This document shows, in pieces, positions 1-12,561 of a stretch of 64,000 nt of DNA. The notes below the pieces were generated by a model that did no database searches, had not been told where the DNA came from, and saw only the letters and a list, made by a program, of their open reading frames with translations. The DNA is taken from the NCBI GenBank assembly GCA_022453515.1, contig JAJNNY010000029.1, positions 248,001 through 312,000 on the forward strand, given 5' to 3'. Numbering within the stretch: position 1 is the stretch's first letter; every line of letters begins with the position of its first letter. Source of the DNA: Astrocystis sublimbata (lineage: Eukaryota > Ascomycota > Sordariomycetes > Xylariales > Xylariaceae). The translations under genes and the position numbers were made by a program.

Positions 1-523
1 AGGCCATAGACCTTAATACTACGGGCAAGCAGAAATCAAGGGCTTTAGGTAGCATGCAACATGGGTTACTCTGTTGAGTTACACATTTGCTCTCCGACCC
101 TTATAGTATGTGAATCTCAGAACAGAATGCAATTTCATTAAAGCAACCTAAGCTGATCCGTCCCTCTATGTCCCATCTGAACGCCTGCTTACAAAAAGCA
201 TACGACACCCAAGGTATAAGGCGACGCACCCGACGTATATCGCGGTAACGCACGTAGGCAACGCCGTCTGTTTTGCGTACATTTCTTTGCTTTGGTCTCA
301 TGAAATTCCTAGCAATGCAGATCATCGTGGGTAAGAAAATAATAGCCATATAACAGGGCCCTCATCCTATCAAAACGTCACGTCGTATAGGCAGCTGATT
401 CGTTATTCAGCGATATGGGGCTCAATGCTGAATATGGCAACTCGCATGTAATCCAGGGATAGGGAATCTATTAAGCACGTCGCCTTGTGGATTGTTGTCT
501 TCCTCTTCTTCGTCTCCTTTAAC
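1..523. other. left-edge intergenic DNA
   Basis: No gene is supported here. The stretch nearest 523 is the expected 3' flank of the minus-strand DnaJ gene. The small open frames are short and show no recognisable domain. A gene further left whose end lies outside the window cannot be excluded. Confidence 0.5.
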
Positions 524-1970
524 TTATTGAGAGGCGCACTGTACGCGTTCGGCATGCGGGTGGCCGTCCTCGTCTTCCTCGTCCATTGCCGCGGCACCTC
601 CGAAGCCTCGAGCTTGACCAGAGTTGTCGAGGTCCTCGAGCTCGGCAACATCCGTCATCGCATCTGTAGGGGGGACTATTTCCATGTTGGGGGCTGGGAG
701 AATCTTTCGGAGAGCTGCAAAAGCTTCCTGGTCGTCGGTCCAGCCGCGCTCGGGGAACTTAACCGCAAACTGTATGTAAAGATTGCCGAAATCGTGATGC
801 CGAGGAGAAGGCATACCCTGTCCACGCACCATCTTGACGGCGTCTGCATCGAAAACTTGTTAATTGCGCCGCAAGTATAGAAGGACTGGGAGGTCGAATC
901 AAATGGCTTACCTGGGGCGATAGCCTCACCGGGCATGATTTCGACATTGAGCCATCGATCATCTAGATGCTCGATATGGATGGTACCTCCTGCCAAAGCC
1001 GTGACAAGCTCAATTTCGCACCGAAATAGCAAGTCATCCTCTTTCCTTGTAAACCGTGGGTGGGGCTTTTGTTCGATCTCAAAAACGACGTCACCGGCTT
1101 GGACACCCGGAGCCTGATCGCCCTCACCTCTGAATTCGACTTTTGTGCCACTGCGAACACCCTTGTCGACATGGACGTGCAGGACCTTTCTGTCCACGAC
1201 GGTTTTCTTGCCGCTGCAGCCCTTGCAGCGATCCTTCTCCTTGATGATTTCGCCCTCCCCACTGCAGTCAGGGCAGACAGTCTGGAAGCGCTGGATCATG
1301 GGACCCATTTGACGCATCATGGTCTTCATACCGTGACCATCACATCCGGGACAACGCTTGACCGCGCCTTCTTTGCCACCTCGACCCTCGCACTTGGGAC
1401 AGATGACAGAGCGTTGCAAGGCCAGTTTAGAGACCTTGCCCCGGTAGATATCCTCCAGGGATACTTTGTGCGTATGATGGATGGTTCGCGACTTGGGGGG
1501 GCCGCGGGCCTGTCCACCGCCCATACCTCCAAACATGCCGCCGAGGCCGCCGCCGAAAGAACCACCACCAAAGAACTGAGCAAACAGATCTTCAGCAGCC
1601 ATGCCACCACCACCGGCACCGCCTTCCAACCCGGCTTCACCATACTGATCATATACAGAGCGCTTTTGAGGATCTGATAGTACTTCGTATGCATGAGAGA
1701 TTTCCTTGAACTTCTCTTCGGCGGCGGGGTTGTGGGCATTCTTATCTGCAGCAAGGAGTCAGCTCGTGATTTGCGGATCAAGCGACTGCCGCTGTGTAGA
1801 CCTACCAGGATGGAATTTGAGGGCTCCTACTTTGTAGGCTTTCCTGAGCTCTTGGTCGGTGGCGGTGGGTGAGACCTGAGGCAAGGTCAGTGTGATGGTT
1901 CTGGGAGGGCAAAGTCTTCAATTGAAACACAAACCCCAAGAACGTCGTAGAAGCTGGTTTCTTTAACCAT
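524..1970 (-). CDS. mas5: DnaJ class A (type I) Hsp40 co-chaperone, Mas5/Ydj1-like
   Basis: Cytosolic Hsp40 that binds unfolded clients and stimulates Hsp70 ATPase, also helping mitochondrial protein import. Four exons on the minus strand join as 1970-1935, 1875-1806, 1745-912 and 843-524, giving about 419 aa; yeast Ydj1 has 409. Seen: an N-terminal J domain beginning [12 protein letters not shown] and carrying the HPD motif at the exon 2/3 join, a long Gly/Phe-rich segment, four CxxCxGx(G/K) zinc-binding repeats at about residues 150-215 (CPKC, CPGC, CPDC, CKGC), the two client-binding beta domains, an acidic tail, and a C-terminal CASQ. CASQ is a CaaX farnesylation box identical to that of Ydj1, so membrane tethering by a farnesyl group is expected. 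Introns are 59, 60 and 68 nt. The start was chosen because it begins the J domain exactly where the family does. Confidence 0.96.
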
Positions 1971-4900
1971 CTTGTCGAGTGCAAGGACAGAGGATGCACA
2001 GCGAAGTAACGAAGTCGATACGCTGTGGGTGGCGCAAGGTGACGATACGGATTAAATGGCTGTAGTGGAAATCTGCGCGAGCGTCTAGTCAATATCAATG
2101 CACGCTGTCCGTCTGGAGAACCGAGCGTGAGGTGCGTGGCCGCAAGATGCGAGAATCAGGAAGTGGGTGGAGGGGTTGCTGGACAAAGTGTAGCGGGCGC
2201 GATAAGAGAGGCAGGCAGAGGCAGGCCGCAGGACTTAGAAGGCGACAGAAAAAGTTGAGCGAACAAGCCCCACACGGGCGTGAATCAGGCAAGTTGCGTA
2301 ACTAAGCATCTGGCCCGGGCACCGGTGTACCTACCTAGGTACTGTACCTACCTACCGAGCCTACCTACACACCTAAGCAGTCGGGACCTCGGGAGGGATT
2401 GGGCAGAGGGAGGAAAAGCAGCTAGCCTCCAAAGGTTCAAGTTCGAGGAAACAAACGAACGCCCAGACCCACGATCGCTGGCAGATGTAGATGAGGGCGG
2501 AGACGAGAGAGGTATAAGACGGGCGGGCAATGGAAATGGAGCATTCGTGAACATGAGAGCGCCGCCGCATGACGGAGCACATCACCGTTCGAAAGCGCAT
2601 GCTTGCTTACCTAGGTAGGGAGTCGATGCAACTATTGTTGCTCGGAAACGTGGCCTGGTGTGACGAAACCTTGACTATCACAATTCAGGTGAAGGTGAAT
2701 ACGGCCACGGATACTCGATGAAGACGATGTGATCAGGCTTGCGGAATTCAGCTCAGATTCGGACAGTCCAGGCAGTCTTCGCCAAATGTCTCGGTGTTGA
2801 ACTGGCGGGCAATAGTTCTGTGCGGGAAATGGATGTTGTTGGACGCGATGCGATGCGGGGAGCGCAGTTGAGATGCAAGAGCAGCCTGTCCGTCTACATG
2901 TATGTAGGGATGTCGAAAGTTGTCACTTATCTTCCAAAGGTCGGAAGAGGAGGCATTAGCAATCGAAGCAGGCAAGCGAGGCAAGGCGTCCGGGGCACTC
3001 TACGCTACCTACCTGCTTACACGACCTAATAGACCAGACCAACACTACCAGGCAGGCAGGCAGGCAGGCATGTACCTCCAACATTGCAGCAGGCGCTGCT
3101 GTTGCACACCTGGATTGGAGCCAATCCGCAATCCCAAGCTTTCCAAGGCTGGCTTCCACGCGCCACTAGAACTTTCCCATCGAAACTGATGGAATCGTGG
3201 CTTGAGCGTCGAGGTAGCTCGAGGTACTTGGAGGGGTGGGACAAGGGTCCGCACTGTGCTGTTCTCTGCCTATAATAAACTTTACCAACTACGTGGGTAC
3301 TTCAAGGTACTTCCCAGCCAGGGGGGGGCCAAATGTGCCTTTATCTATTTCCGGTAATACAATGGGATAACGGGAACGGCACCCTCTTTGCCTCCTCCAA
3401 AGAGGGCTGCTCGCTGCCTTGGGGAAGCGCGTTTTGTACCTTTGCCTCTACATAAGGTACGGGGTTACTTTACATCTTTCAAGGTTGGGGCGCGACAGTC
3501 GAACAGTGAGTGGGTGCTCCGGTGACGGATGGACGATTCCAGATTCCAGTCGAAGGGAGGGGTGAAAAGGATCAATCAACCTTGGAAGTCTTCCAACTTC
3601 AGACCCGAGCTCCAAGCTCCGACCATTGCAGAGCCTCCCTCGCCTCCCGAGGTCCCCCCTAACTGGAATCTACAGAGCTGTGTGGAGAGACGTGCATGTG
3701 TGCTGCACCAAACACATGTGCCTACTACTACTAAGTAGGTAAGCCGTTTCGCCCTGCCATCTCTGATGGACGCTGCGAACCATAACTTTGATCACGGCAA
3801 ATTAGAGTACGAGGCAACATACGTGACCTTTTTATTTTCTCCATGCCTAGCGCTTCGCAGTCGCAGCTGATGAATCTCCGGGCCAATAGGGAATGCCTTC
3901 TTGGTCTTCCCTTTGCATTTCCTATGACCGCACTCGAACTGTAGGTGTCAAGTAGCTTATTAGTGTTGGATGTTGGATGTTGCGTCCTGTCGCTTCAGCC
4001 ACGCCACCCCAAGCCACGCCAGCTGCTTCATTCGCATCCATAATGTTTTCGAGATTTGTGGGATTTCCATCTTCATATCAGAACAAAACTGGAGCTACCT
4101 CACATACTCCCAACACGCCTAGGTACATGAAACAATAAGGTCTCTCTCATGGTTTATACGGTAATGGTAATAATGTAGCTTGGCCATTCGTACGTGGGCA
4201 TGCACTGATGGAACGTGTGGTACATCTTATACGGCGGGGATGAACCTGGTGTGGCCAGGTGCCTACATATGTATGTAGTGAATGTCGTTGGGAGACCCTG
4301 GCCAAGCCTTGATAACTTCATCCAGCCAGATGAGTAGGTAGGCTGAGGGAAACGTGGGAGTCTGCTATGTATTTGCCCGACCAAGAATCCAGGGAGCGGA
4401 CTGACCAGGATTTGCTCGCGAGTGACAGCGAACCGCCTGCAGGGTTTGAGTTCAGACAAGGCCATGCCCGAAAACATACAGTCTTAGATTTACAATAGAA
4501 TGAAAGTTTGTAGTGTATTGAAGTGATATGCTACTATAAGTGCAGCTTCACCTTAACAAACGCACAAGGTTGTGGCGCTTGAGTGGTGGTTTACACAATG
4601 TGTTAGCTGACCTGGGGATGAGGAGGTCACAAGGTTCGCTTTGGGAATTCCATTGTACATTCCAGGCGTATCGGCTTTGAGGTTTCAAGTGCCGGGATGA
4701 TTACGGGAAACATAAACACTTGACACAAGCATCGTCTCTTCAAGCCTAATTCCTCCTGCCATCGAGGCATCCATCCCCGTCGCGGTTCTTAGTTTTCTGC
4801 CTATGTATTATGGGACCGTTGTATTCTTGTCAGAGTACAGCTGAGATGAGACACTTCTCTCGATACGTTTGATTCGCTCATCAACATATCAATTCACTTT

Positions 4901-6315
4901 ATTACGTGGTCTCACGGTGCAAGTTGCCGTTGTACCCAAGAAACACATCCTGTGAATGGGGCAATGGGGCCCTCGTGTCAGCCTGCAGTTACTAATATGA
5001 TCACTCAGCACCTATTATGTATTTCTGCCAATCGCGGGGCAGTCTATCGAGCAATGGTCGGTAAACCAGCAATTGTGTAAGGCTTAGCGGAAGTTGTAGA
5101 AGCCGGTTCGCAGCAATATATGCCCAACATGCTCACTTGACCTTGCACTATCGTCACATTGAATCTACAGATGACACAGCTTTGTGCCAAATGCAACCCA
5201 CTGGCGTCCGTGAGATATTCCAACACGAGAGCCCGAAAGGTCGGCTTGGCCAATCTATTTGTTTCCTTGACCCTGTCTCCGATCTCATTGGGGGTGTTAT
5301 GCCATTCGGGGTCTGGATGTGACAGTAGTATCAGACACTGATTTCGGCTGAAGCCGAGAGCTGGAACAGTTGAGCAAAGCAGTAAGCATGGAGGCCGGGG
5401 TTCTATAGTTCAGCAAAAACTTCGAACTCGAAGTTCATATAGCAGGACGTTCGTTCTCGTTGTATCTCGGTATTGTGATGATACTATCCGGGGGGTGATA
5501 CGTGGCGTGGGCACCTGCGAAACGGATGACGGTCTGAGGTATTGTATTGAAGTATTACAGATTATGATGCTTGATCAAACTACAGGGTCGTCCAATGAGC
5601 ACCAAAGTATAGTGCGATTCGAGTTCACTGACGCAGTTTGACTCGGTCATCGCAAAGTCTGAGAATGGTTGAAACACTACGTTGACCTACTATATCAGGA
5701 TTGTAGAATTACTGAAACCGGCCTTTGCTAAAGAGGAAAGCTAGCGTAGACACTATCGTGTATACATCTAGCATTTAGGCCCTGTTGTATGCTTGACAAA
5801 GCTTCTTTAATTTGCTAGCGGACGTTCTATAACATTTCCATCAGCATCTTCAGTCGGTGTCGATAAGGGGTATTCATTACGCATCGCCAAAACTACTTCT
5901 AAAGGACAACTATTACGCCACATTCAAACATGCTGATATGGAAAGAGACTGTGAGGTTGGAAGATGGGAGTTTGGTAGAGAGTTAGATGCCACATCGCTA
6001 TCATAATACACGATGCAAAGTCCTGGGGATGGGGGTCTGCCATCCTGCTTCCGGGAATGGGTCCGGTAATTATTACGTATCAGTCATCCTCATCTCGTAT
6101 TCATATCAAGTCTCTCGTCGCCTGTTGAACTTGAAACACAAAATTTCACTCAAGTTGTCTGTCGCTCTTGGCCAGGTTACCCAACACGCCGTTGCTCTGG
6201 TCTACTATATAGCTTGCCAAGGCGTTGACACCAATGCCAACCTATGTAATACTACCATCCGGCTTATGCCTCCCCCTATCCATCGAATTTCCCCTCCCCA
6301 GGCTCCGGAGGTACC
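1971..6315. other. long gene-free region between the DnaJ and bZIP genes
   Basis: The 4.3 kb holds the 5' leader and promoter of the DnaJ gene at its left and that of the bZIP gene at its right. All open frames are under about 140 codons and show no domain. Seen: TACCTA-type motifs, including ACCTAGGT at 2333 and 2609, and a CAGG tetranucleotide array at 3049. I see no transposon ends or RNA gene. A small multi-exon or non-coding gene could be hidden here. Confidence 0.45.
3049..3070. repeat. CAGG tetranucleotide microsatellite
   Basis: Five perfect tandem CAGG units followed by CA in intergenic DNA. It is a simple sequence repeat and probably polymorphic; no function is inferred. Confidence 0.9.
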
Positions 6316-7220
6316 ATGGAAACGCCAAAGAGTCCTGCATCTTCTGGCAGCCGGGCTCAGAGTCGAAAGCGCCAAAACAGCAACGTTAGGAAGGAGCAAA
6401 ACAGGATAGCATCTCGAGCCTATCGTATGTGTCTGTATGTTTGGCTACTCAACATCTTAGGAAGCTTACGTAGCGTGTAGGAGAAAAACGAAGACAAAAG
6501 CTGGCACTCCTAGACGAGATCCTAAAGTCAGACAGCAAAAGTGACACAACAAGCTCGGTATCAGACGAAACGGAATTGAACTCGACAACATCTGTGCGGG
6601 ATCATCTTGCGGCGGAATCTGTTGGCGGTTTTAGGTATCCATCCTCGACAAATAGTCCCACGCCCTACTACATGTCACACATACCAGCGCCATCAGAAGT
6701 CCCTTTTCCACCATTTGACAGACCGAACTACGATGCGGTGCCATATTCAGTGGAAGACAACACAAGTCAAGAGGCCGGAAGTTTCGCCACGCAGCAGACT
6801 GGTCATCTAAGCGTCCCTTACCTATTCACAACTGGGATGAGCCCTGACTACATGTACCCGCAAGCAACCGAGACGCCGATGATGTCAAAGCCAACACTTA
6901 CATTCGACAGGCAGCTGATAGGAGACTCCTACAACGAACCCAACCCAGCCGATAGCATTATGCCAGCCTTTCCAGCCCCGTTGCATTACGATTCCAACAT
7001 GATAAACGCACTCCAGAGTCTTTCGAGACTGAATGATACCCAGCAGCAACAAATTGTGGCCTACATACAGAAAAAGAAGAGCCGGATACAGCCGTCCGCC
7101 ACCGCCAGTCCTCCTCATTTCGGCTTTGGGGGCTATGGCGTGTGCATACCACAGCCGAGGACGCTTCCTGGCGAGGGCCTGTTCGACGTCACCCAACAAA
7201 GCCATCAATACACTGAATGA
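6316..7220 (+). CDS. bZIP-basic-region transcription factor lacking an obvious leucine zipper
   Basis: Putative DNA-binding regulator. Two exons join as 6316-6424 and 6481-7220 (56-nt intron, GTATGT...GTAG), giving about 282 aa. The splice fuses NRIASRAY to REKRRQKLALLDEIL, creating a fungal bZIP basic region at about residues 22-45 with the conserved N and R contacts. Seen after it: only about one heptad (LALLDEIL), then a Ser/Thr-rich stretch, so a normal dimerising zipper is not visible. The rest is Pro/Ser/Tyr-rich and ends in a short helical segment near residues 235-250 (LSRLNDTQQQQIVAYIQ). Known: a small group of fungal regulators (TOXE/APS2, called bANK) has a bZIP basic region, no zipper and C-terminal ankyrin repeats. 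No intact ankyrin repeats occur here, although possible remnants follow the stop. The ATG has a good context (GTACCATGG). An ordinary short bZIP protein is the alternative. Confidence 0.8.
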
Positions 7221-7867
7221 CCCGATCATCAACTTCTACGACGAGGGTCTTGAGCTCTGAAGGAGGGGGCACGGTCTGGACATAGCTATGTGGTACATGT
7301 TAGAGAGAATTCAGGAGGAGTCCGGCTTCACCATATTCAAAGTTATTTGCTGGGTTCAAATGGATCTGCATACCGGGAGTACTCGGAAATGCAAGGCCAG
7401 CTGAGTAGAGAGCACCGACAACATAGGCGGCATCGGTTTTCGCACGCTATAGCTTTCGGACACGCCTATAAAGCCAATACTCAAGCGTGCCTATCTGTAC
7501 TCCGGGCACGCTCGATGGACCCGCGAAAGGTATTGGCGCGTAGCCAACACAATCGGCTAAAGTGGTCCTGCACAACACGTTGCAAGCGAGGGTCAATCAA
7601 GTATGAGGGGCGAACATCGACTTTCTATCAGGAAGCAGACCAACGAAGAATGTACCAGAAAGATTTGATTATGACGAAGAGGGCAAGGGTGACTGGCAAC
7701 AGCCTATGCTCAGACGACACACGTTTTGTATGCTGAAGAGTCGGGATCAAATGCGATGAAAGCTAAGTTGGTCACATGTATATTGACTGTGTTGCAATCT
7801 AGGGTGGATTGTCCACAAGCTAATGCGTATGCATATATACCTAACCCAACATAAACAATCATTAGTC
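7221..7867 (+). pseudogene. possible decayed ankyrin-like tail downstream of the bZIP gene
   Basis: After the bZIP stop, the same frame meets a second stop and is then open from about 7254 to 7736. Near 7254-7320 it reads an ankyrin-like ALKEGARSGHSYVV, and near 7440 HAIAFGHA, which resembles the first helix of an ankyrin repeat. Other parts fit no repeat and other frames hold comparable scraps, so this may be chance. If real, it is a frameshifted remnant of a bANK-type C-terminus. The final 130 nt are the 3' flank of the minus-strand Nop14 gene. Confidence 0.2.
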
Positions 7868-10783
7868 TCAACGTCTCTTTGACGCTCGCTTTCTCGCTTG
7901 TACTTCGCGGTCGTAGGCATTCGCCTCTCGACCTTCCTCTCCCTGGATCTCGGCCACAAGTCTCTTGTATTTCTTCTCGTATGCAGCATCCTTTTGCTTC
8001 TTGAGTCTGAGCTTCTCGCGAGCCATGAAGTTGGCGTCTTTCCGCAGTTCTCGCATGGCACCCTTGCGCTCTCTCTTGTGCTCTGCCTTGAGCTTGGCCA
8101 GATCTGCTCGGTCCTTATCGGCATCGTAGTGCCTGTTGGGATCGAACTTGTCCTCAAATTTGGGTATCGCCGTCTTGATACTATAGTGCATTGTTAGCAT
8201 TAGACACCGCCAGCTCCTAGAAAATCAAAACACAACAAGGAAGACTTACGCTAGTGGCCGGTGATGATGTAACTCGAGTGGCCGCCGAGCTAGCTTAGAC
8301 ATGTTTAGCATGGTTTGGACCCGTTTCTGCAGTTTTACAGCGTGTTCGACCAAGACGGCAGGAAGTTGGGACTTGGATGACCCCTTCGTCAAATGCCCTA
8401 AAGCATTAACAACTGGCTCGAAAGACTCAATGAACGAAGTCTTTCCGGCGTATAGTTGCGACGCTGTCTCTAAAAGCTGAATGATCGTATCTAAGGCGGC
8501 GATCCTGACTGACAGGTCATGCTTCTCTGAACCAGGCGACGCAGCGCAGTCGGTGACTTTGAGTCTGCGCACCTCAACTTTGCTAGCGCCTGTGACACGG
8601 ATGCCAGAAGCAGGCTCGTGCTGGGGAAAGTTGCCTAGCTTCTTCATGGGTTTAGTTGGCGCAAGAGATGTTAAGCTGTTCAAGCAAAAGTTGAAGAACT
8701 CCGGGCAAAACCTCTGCGATATCTTCAGATAGTGTAAGGCCAGAGTGCCCATGAACGCTCCTTGAACATAATCCGTCGTACACTTTGGGACGTTCTGCCC
8801 AAGGTATCTGGTAATCTGCAACATTGCTGGCGTAATGACTGGGTGAAAAGCATCGCTTGGTGGGAATATAGTCCCGATAGCCACAAGAACCACCATGTCT
8901 CCTAGGGTAGGCGAGAGACATCTACTCGTCAAGTCGTGGATCATCGAACGGAATTCTACTGAGATCTCAACAGAAAATGACTTTGCGAGTGAATGGAGAT
9001 CTAAAACACATGGTTGTCAGTAACCAGTCTTCCTCGGTGGGGCATGCCGAAGCTTTTGAGAATGCAATGCTTACGCCGTATAATGCTCTCGAGTGTTGCA
9101 AATGGCGGCGGACTCGGTAAATTCGATTGGTGGAAGAGGTACTGAACCAGCACCCGAGAGAAGTTTGCTAACTTCGTTTTGTTTTCACTGGCTAGTCTTG
9201 GATGGTATAATATGCGAACCTTTTGGACAAGAGACGGAATTTGCTCTGGCGCCAAGTTACGTGAGAGATCAAGTAGTTGTTCTAGAGTCTCTGGGCAACT
9301 GCTTAAGTCGTCTATCCCTTTCCTCGTTTGAGTCTCCCCTGAGAAGGCCGCATCGCGAGCTTCTGCTTCGCTAAGAAGGCCCTTGGTGAATTCGTCGTCT
9401 TCTTCGTCGTCTTCGTCCTCGGCAGATGATCCATCTTCGTCTTCAGATCCAGATTCAATGGGCTCCAGATCCGATCCGCTTGCCAGTAAGTCATCTTCCA
9501 CAATGAAGTCGTCCTCATCATCGAAACCAAGTTCTGTGGCCGTGGGGCGTGTGCGGATACCAGCGCCGAGTTTGAAGTCCTCATCCTCGTCCGCATCAAA
9601 CAACCCTAGGTTTCCGGCAGCTGGCTGAGCGTCAGTAGCATCTTCTTCCTCGTCGCCTTCCTCGTCGCTTATTTCTTCCCCACGCATTCTCTTTTGCCGC
9701 TTTTCTTCCAGAAGCTTCAGCTTTTCCACGTCTCGTTGTGCAATCTCTTCTTCTGTAAGCGTTCGATCCGAGGGCTTCGCCCGCCGGTCCATAGCGAGCT
9801 GCCTCAATCGCAAATCGTAGTCACGTTCCATCTTCTCCCTCCCGGGGTCTGGCTTCGAAGGCGCTTCGTCGCCCTCACCAGCCCGGGGCTTGGATTGTGT
9901 GAACAGTAGAGCGTGAATGTCGGAAAGATCTTGGTCGAGCTCCTCGCGGAGATCTTCGTCCTCGTCCTTTTGCGCCTGCCTCTCGGCTTTGTGCATCTTG
10001 GACTTGGCCATGATTTCCTTATAGATCTCCTGCGTCGATTTTTTCCTTTCGGGTTCTCCCTCCACAGCTTCTTCGGGACGGTCCACATCCATCGCATCAT
10101 CCGACTCTCGTCTGCGTTTGAGACTGGGCTGGTTTCCACCCGAGTCGTTTCCTGAATCGTCGCCCTCAGAACCCAGAAGATCCGTCTCATCGAAGTCGTC
10201 CTGCTCTGGGAACGATAGAGACTTGCCCATGTGAGTCAACCCATCGATAGCGTCGTCATCTTCGAGATCGAACATAGACGTCTTGTGGCCTTGCTTCTCG
10301 CGCACGAAGCGTTGGGCCATCTTTTCCTCGTATGTCATCGATACGTCGTTTTCGCCGAACCGTTGGTCTCGTATCCCGCCGGTCTTATTCCGTCGACTTA
10401 TCTCGACTAGTAGAGTTTGTCGCCTCTGCAGGATTATGGTCAGCAACACGTATAAGAGAGCCGGCAACGAGGTACAGTGCAATCGAACGTACCCTCTCCT
10501 CGCCCATCGCCTTGGCATCGCCAGGCCGACCAGAGATGCCCTTGGAGGCATCGCCTACAGCTGGGCGGTTGCTAGTGACCTGGAACTTGGGACCCCGGGC
10601 GTTGTGCTTGAAGTCGAAAGGATTGAATTCTTGGCGAATGCTTTCCAGGGCGGCTGCCCGTTTATTGGTGTTGACCTTTCCGTTCTGGGCGACCTTTCGT
10701 TTCTGCTTCTTGCTCTGCTGAGGACCAACGACACCCTGTTCTCGTAGAGAGGCCTTGAGCCTCTTGAGCTGGGAGCCGGGCAT
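7868..10783 (-). CDS. nop14: Nop14, nucleolar small-subunit processome protein
   Basis: Needed for 18S rRNA maturation and 40S export within the SSU processome (with Utp components, Noc4 and Emg1) in the nucleolus. Four exons join as 10783-10493, 10425-9075, 9000-8250 and 8180-7868, giving about 901 aa; the family is about 810-900. Seen: basic N-terminus MPGSQLKRLKASLREQG, the FNPFDFKHNARGPKF block, RFGEND, a long acidic middle rich in Asp/Glu, a helical C-terminal half, and a very basic coiled tail ending ARKRASKRR, all typical of Nop14. Introns are 67, 74 and 69 nt. An in-frame ATG at 10858 would add 25 residues; 10783 was preferred because the family starts MP-SQLKRLKASLREQG. It is divergent from the gene at 11489. 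Confidence 0.95.
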
Positions 10784-11488
10784 TTCGGCGACGTATGGGG
10801 AATTCGTAGGTGTCGGGGGTTGAACTGTCGCGTTTGGAGGGGCCGGCCGACCTTCCAAAAAAGAGTCGCGACTATATTTTTTTGGAGGTCCGGGTTCCGG
10901 GATCTTATCTTTCTAATCTTATCGGCATATGCCCCGCTTATGCTGGGCTAGGTACATGCGTGTACTACCCGGCTCGGCCAGCCACCATGACGTATCTACC
11001 TAATCTAGGTACCTCTAAGTACCTTTAGAGGCAGGTGGTCTGCATGATGACACCAGAAAGGTACCTACAGTCGGGCCACTCGAGCTCAATATCTTTGGTA
11101 ACTAAGCACACACTTGTATTGAAAAAGGGAAAATATGATTCTAGGATTTACGGCTTAGAAATTCGAATGTATAATCCAGATTGAGTGTGATAGCTCTTAT
11201 TATTAGATGGTTCGCGATTGAACAATAGCCGTCGGAGATGTCCGATATTTTATTGGGGCCTGTTAGTCTGCACCTACTCGTAGGTTGCCACCTACATAAG
11301 CTAACATCATTTGGTTACCTTAGGTGGTACAGTACTCGCATCCGCATCTACTACCTGTAGTACTAGAGGTGGTTACACATCCAACCTTGATCCATCTCCA
11401 TCTCCACCTCCACCTCCACCTGTTTGTCCTGGACTCACTGCAATGCGAGGCTCCCACTCTGTCATGCTGGCCTGACGATGCGTCCATT
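10784..11488. promoter_or_regulatory. shared intergenic promoter region of nop14 and the 11489 gene
   Basis: About 700 bp between two divergently transcribed genes, so it should hold both promoters. Seen: AGGTACCT-type palindromes near 11008-11030, and a CCATCT/CCACCT hexamer array at about 11390-11420 shortly before the plus-strand ATG. No clear TATA box was found. Confidence 0.5.
11390..11420. repeat. CCATCT/CCACCT hexamer array
   Basis: Roughly five imperfect tandem hexamers (TCCATC, then TCCACC units) in the leader just upstream of the ATG at 11489. It is a pyrimidine-rich simple repeat and may lie in the 5' UTR. Confidence 0.8.
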
Positions 11489-12561
11489 ATGGGGTTATTC
11501 TCCTTCGCGCGAGATGAGCGCTTCGTTGCTCTCGGCTTCGCCGTGGCCACAGCCGGCTGCATCGCTGCCATGCGCGTCATTCTCCTGCACTCGCGTGACA
11601 GCGTAGAGATCCCGCCACCACAGCCCAAGACGCAGTACATCACCCAAGACACAGAGGATTCTCTCAAGCCGAGCACACTCAACACCTTGCTCCACCATTA
11701 CAACTTTGCCATTCGTGACACCACCCTCCGAATAGTTGCTGGCCGTGCCGCTAATGATGAGTCGGCCATCAATGACCTGCTTTGGGGCATCACCCGCCCG
11801 GATTACGACGAGCGAGTCGAGAGCCTCCGTGCTCTTACCTTTGCTCTCGAAGACAGTACGATGGCCCTGCTCCTCTACCTCCAAAAGTGCTGGCTGCTGA
11901 TTACTCCCAAGACTCGTACCGCCCCTGCCTAGCAAAAGCGCTTAACACGCCGAAAGGGTACAGCGCTATTGTTCGGTCTCTCGAGCTGTGTCTTGACGAT
12001 GTCGAACATGAGATACTTGACGACCCTTTATACGATGAATACTATCTGCGGGACATTGGCGAACAACGCTGCCTCCTACTGGTCTCAGTTCTGATCCACC
12101 ACAACGGTGTTGACAAGTTTGTCGAGGCAAGGTTTGTTGAGAAGTGGCTAGCAAAGCAACCATGGGGCGAAACAGACGAGGCGAGGCGCAAGAATTTCAT
12201 CCTCTACATGGATCGGAAGAAGAACAGGATCAGCGACATCTGCATGCATTTGAAGTCGTCCAAGGCCGGTCGGAAAGCCCTGGTCAGAGCCAAATTAGCT
12301 ACCAAGTTGAAAAAGCCAAGGCGAGACCGATCTTCTAACATCAAGGTTGTTCTCGAGATCAGCATGGGCAATGAGCTCGAGATTAACATCGAAGGCGAGG
12401 GTGACGACACATTTGGGACATCGCAAGTCGAACTAGTGCCCCGTGTGAACGACCAAAGTGTCGAGGAGCAGCGGCTGCGCAGACGACACCGAGAAGCCAT
12501 GGTATTGAATGATGGAACACATACTTTGGGAAGGGGCGATATCATCGAACGAGAACACTAA
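11489..12561 (+). CDS. conserved fungal protein of unknown function with N-terminal membrane anchor
   Basis: I do not recognise a characterised function; it resembles a widespread fungal family annotated as hypothetical. Two exons join as 11489-11855 and 11933-12561, giving about 331 aa. The 77-nt intron runs from GTACGA to CCTAG with a CTGAT branch-like site; splicing joins FALED to KALNTPKGY and restores the downstream frame. Seen: a hydrophobic segment at about residues 10-30 (LGFAVATAGCIAAM), a helical armadillo-like middle, a basic stretch KLKKPRRDR, and a conserved-looking C-terminus ending GRGDIIEREH. Topology is probably a single N-terminal anchor with a cytosolic helical domain. Another reading is a frameshift near 11887 instead of the intron, but the intron fits better. 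It is divergent from nop14. Confidence 0.8.

Noticed and set aside
1971..2700. Heat-shock elements upstream of the DnaJ gene
   Set aside because: TTC and GAA triplets occur near 2430-2455, but their spacing does not give three correctly phased nGAAn units.
11856..11887. A 32-nt intron or a 1-nt frameshift in the 11489 gene
   Set aside because: 32 nt is too short for a fungal intron, and a 77-nt intron with a good branch site and CCTAG acceptor restores the frame and the family sequence.
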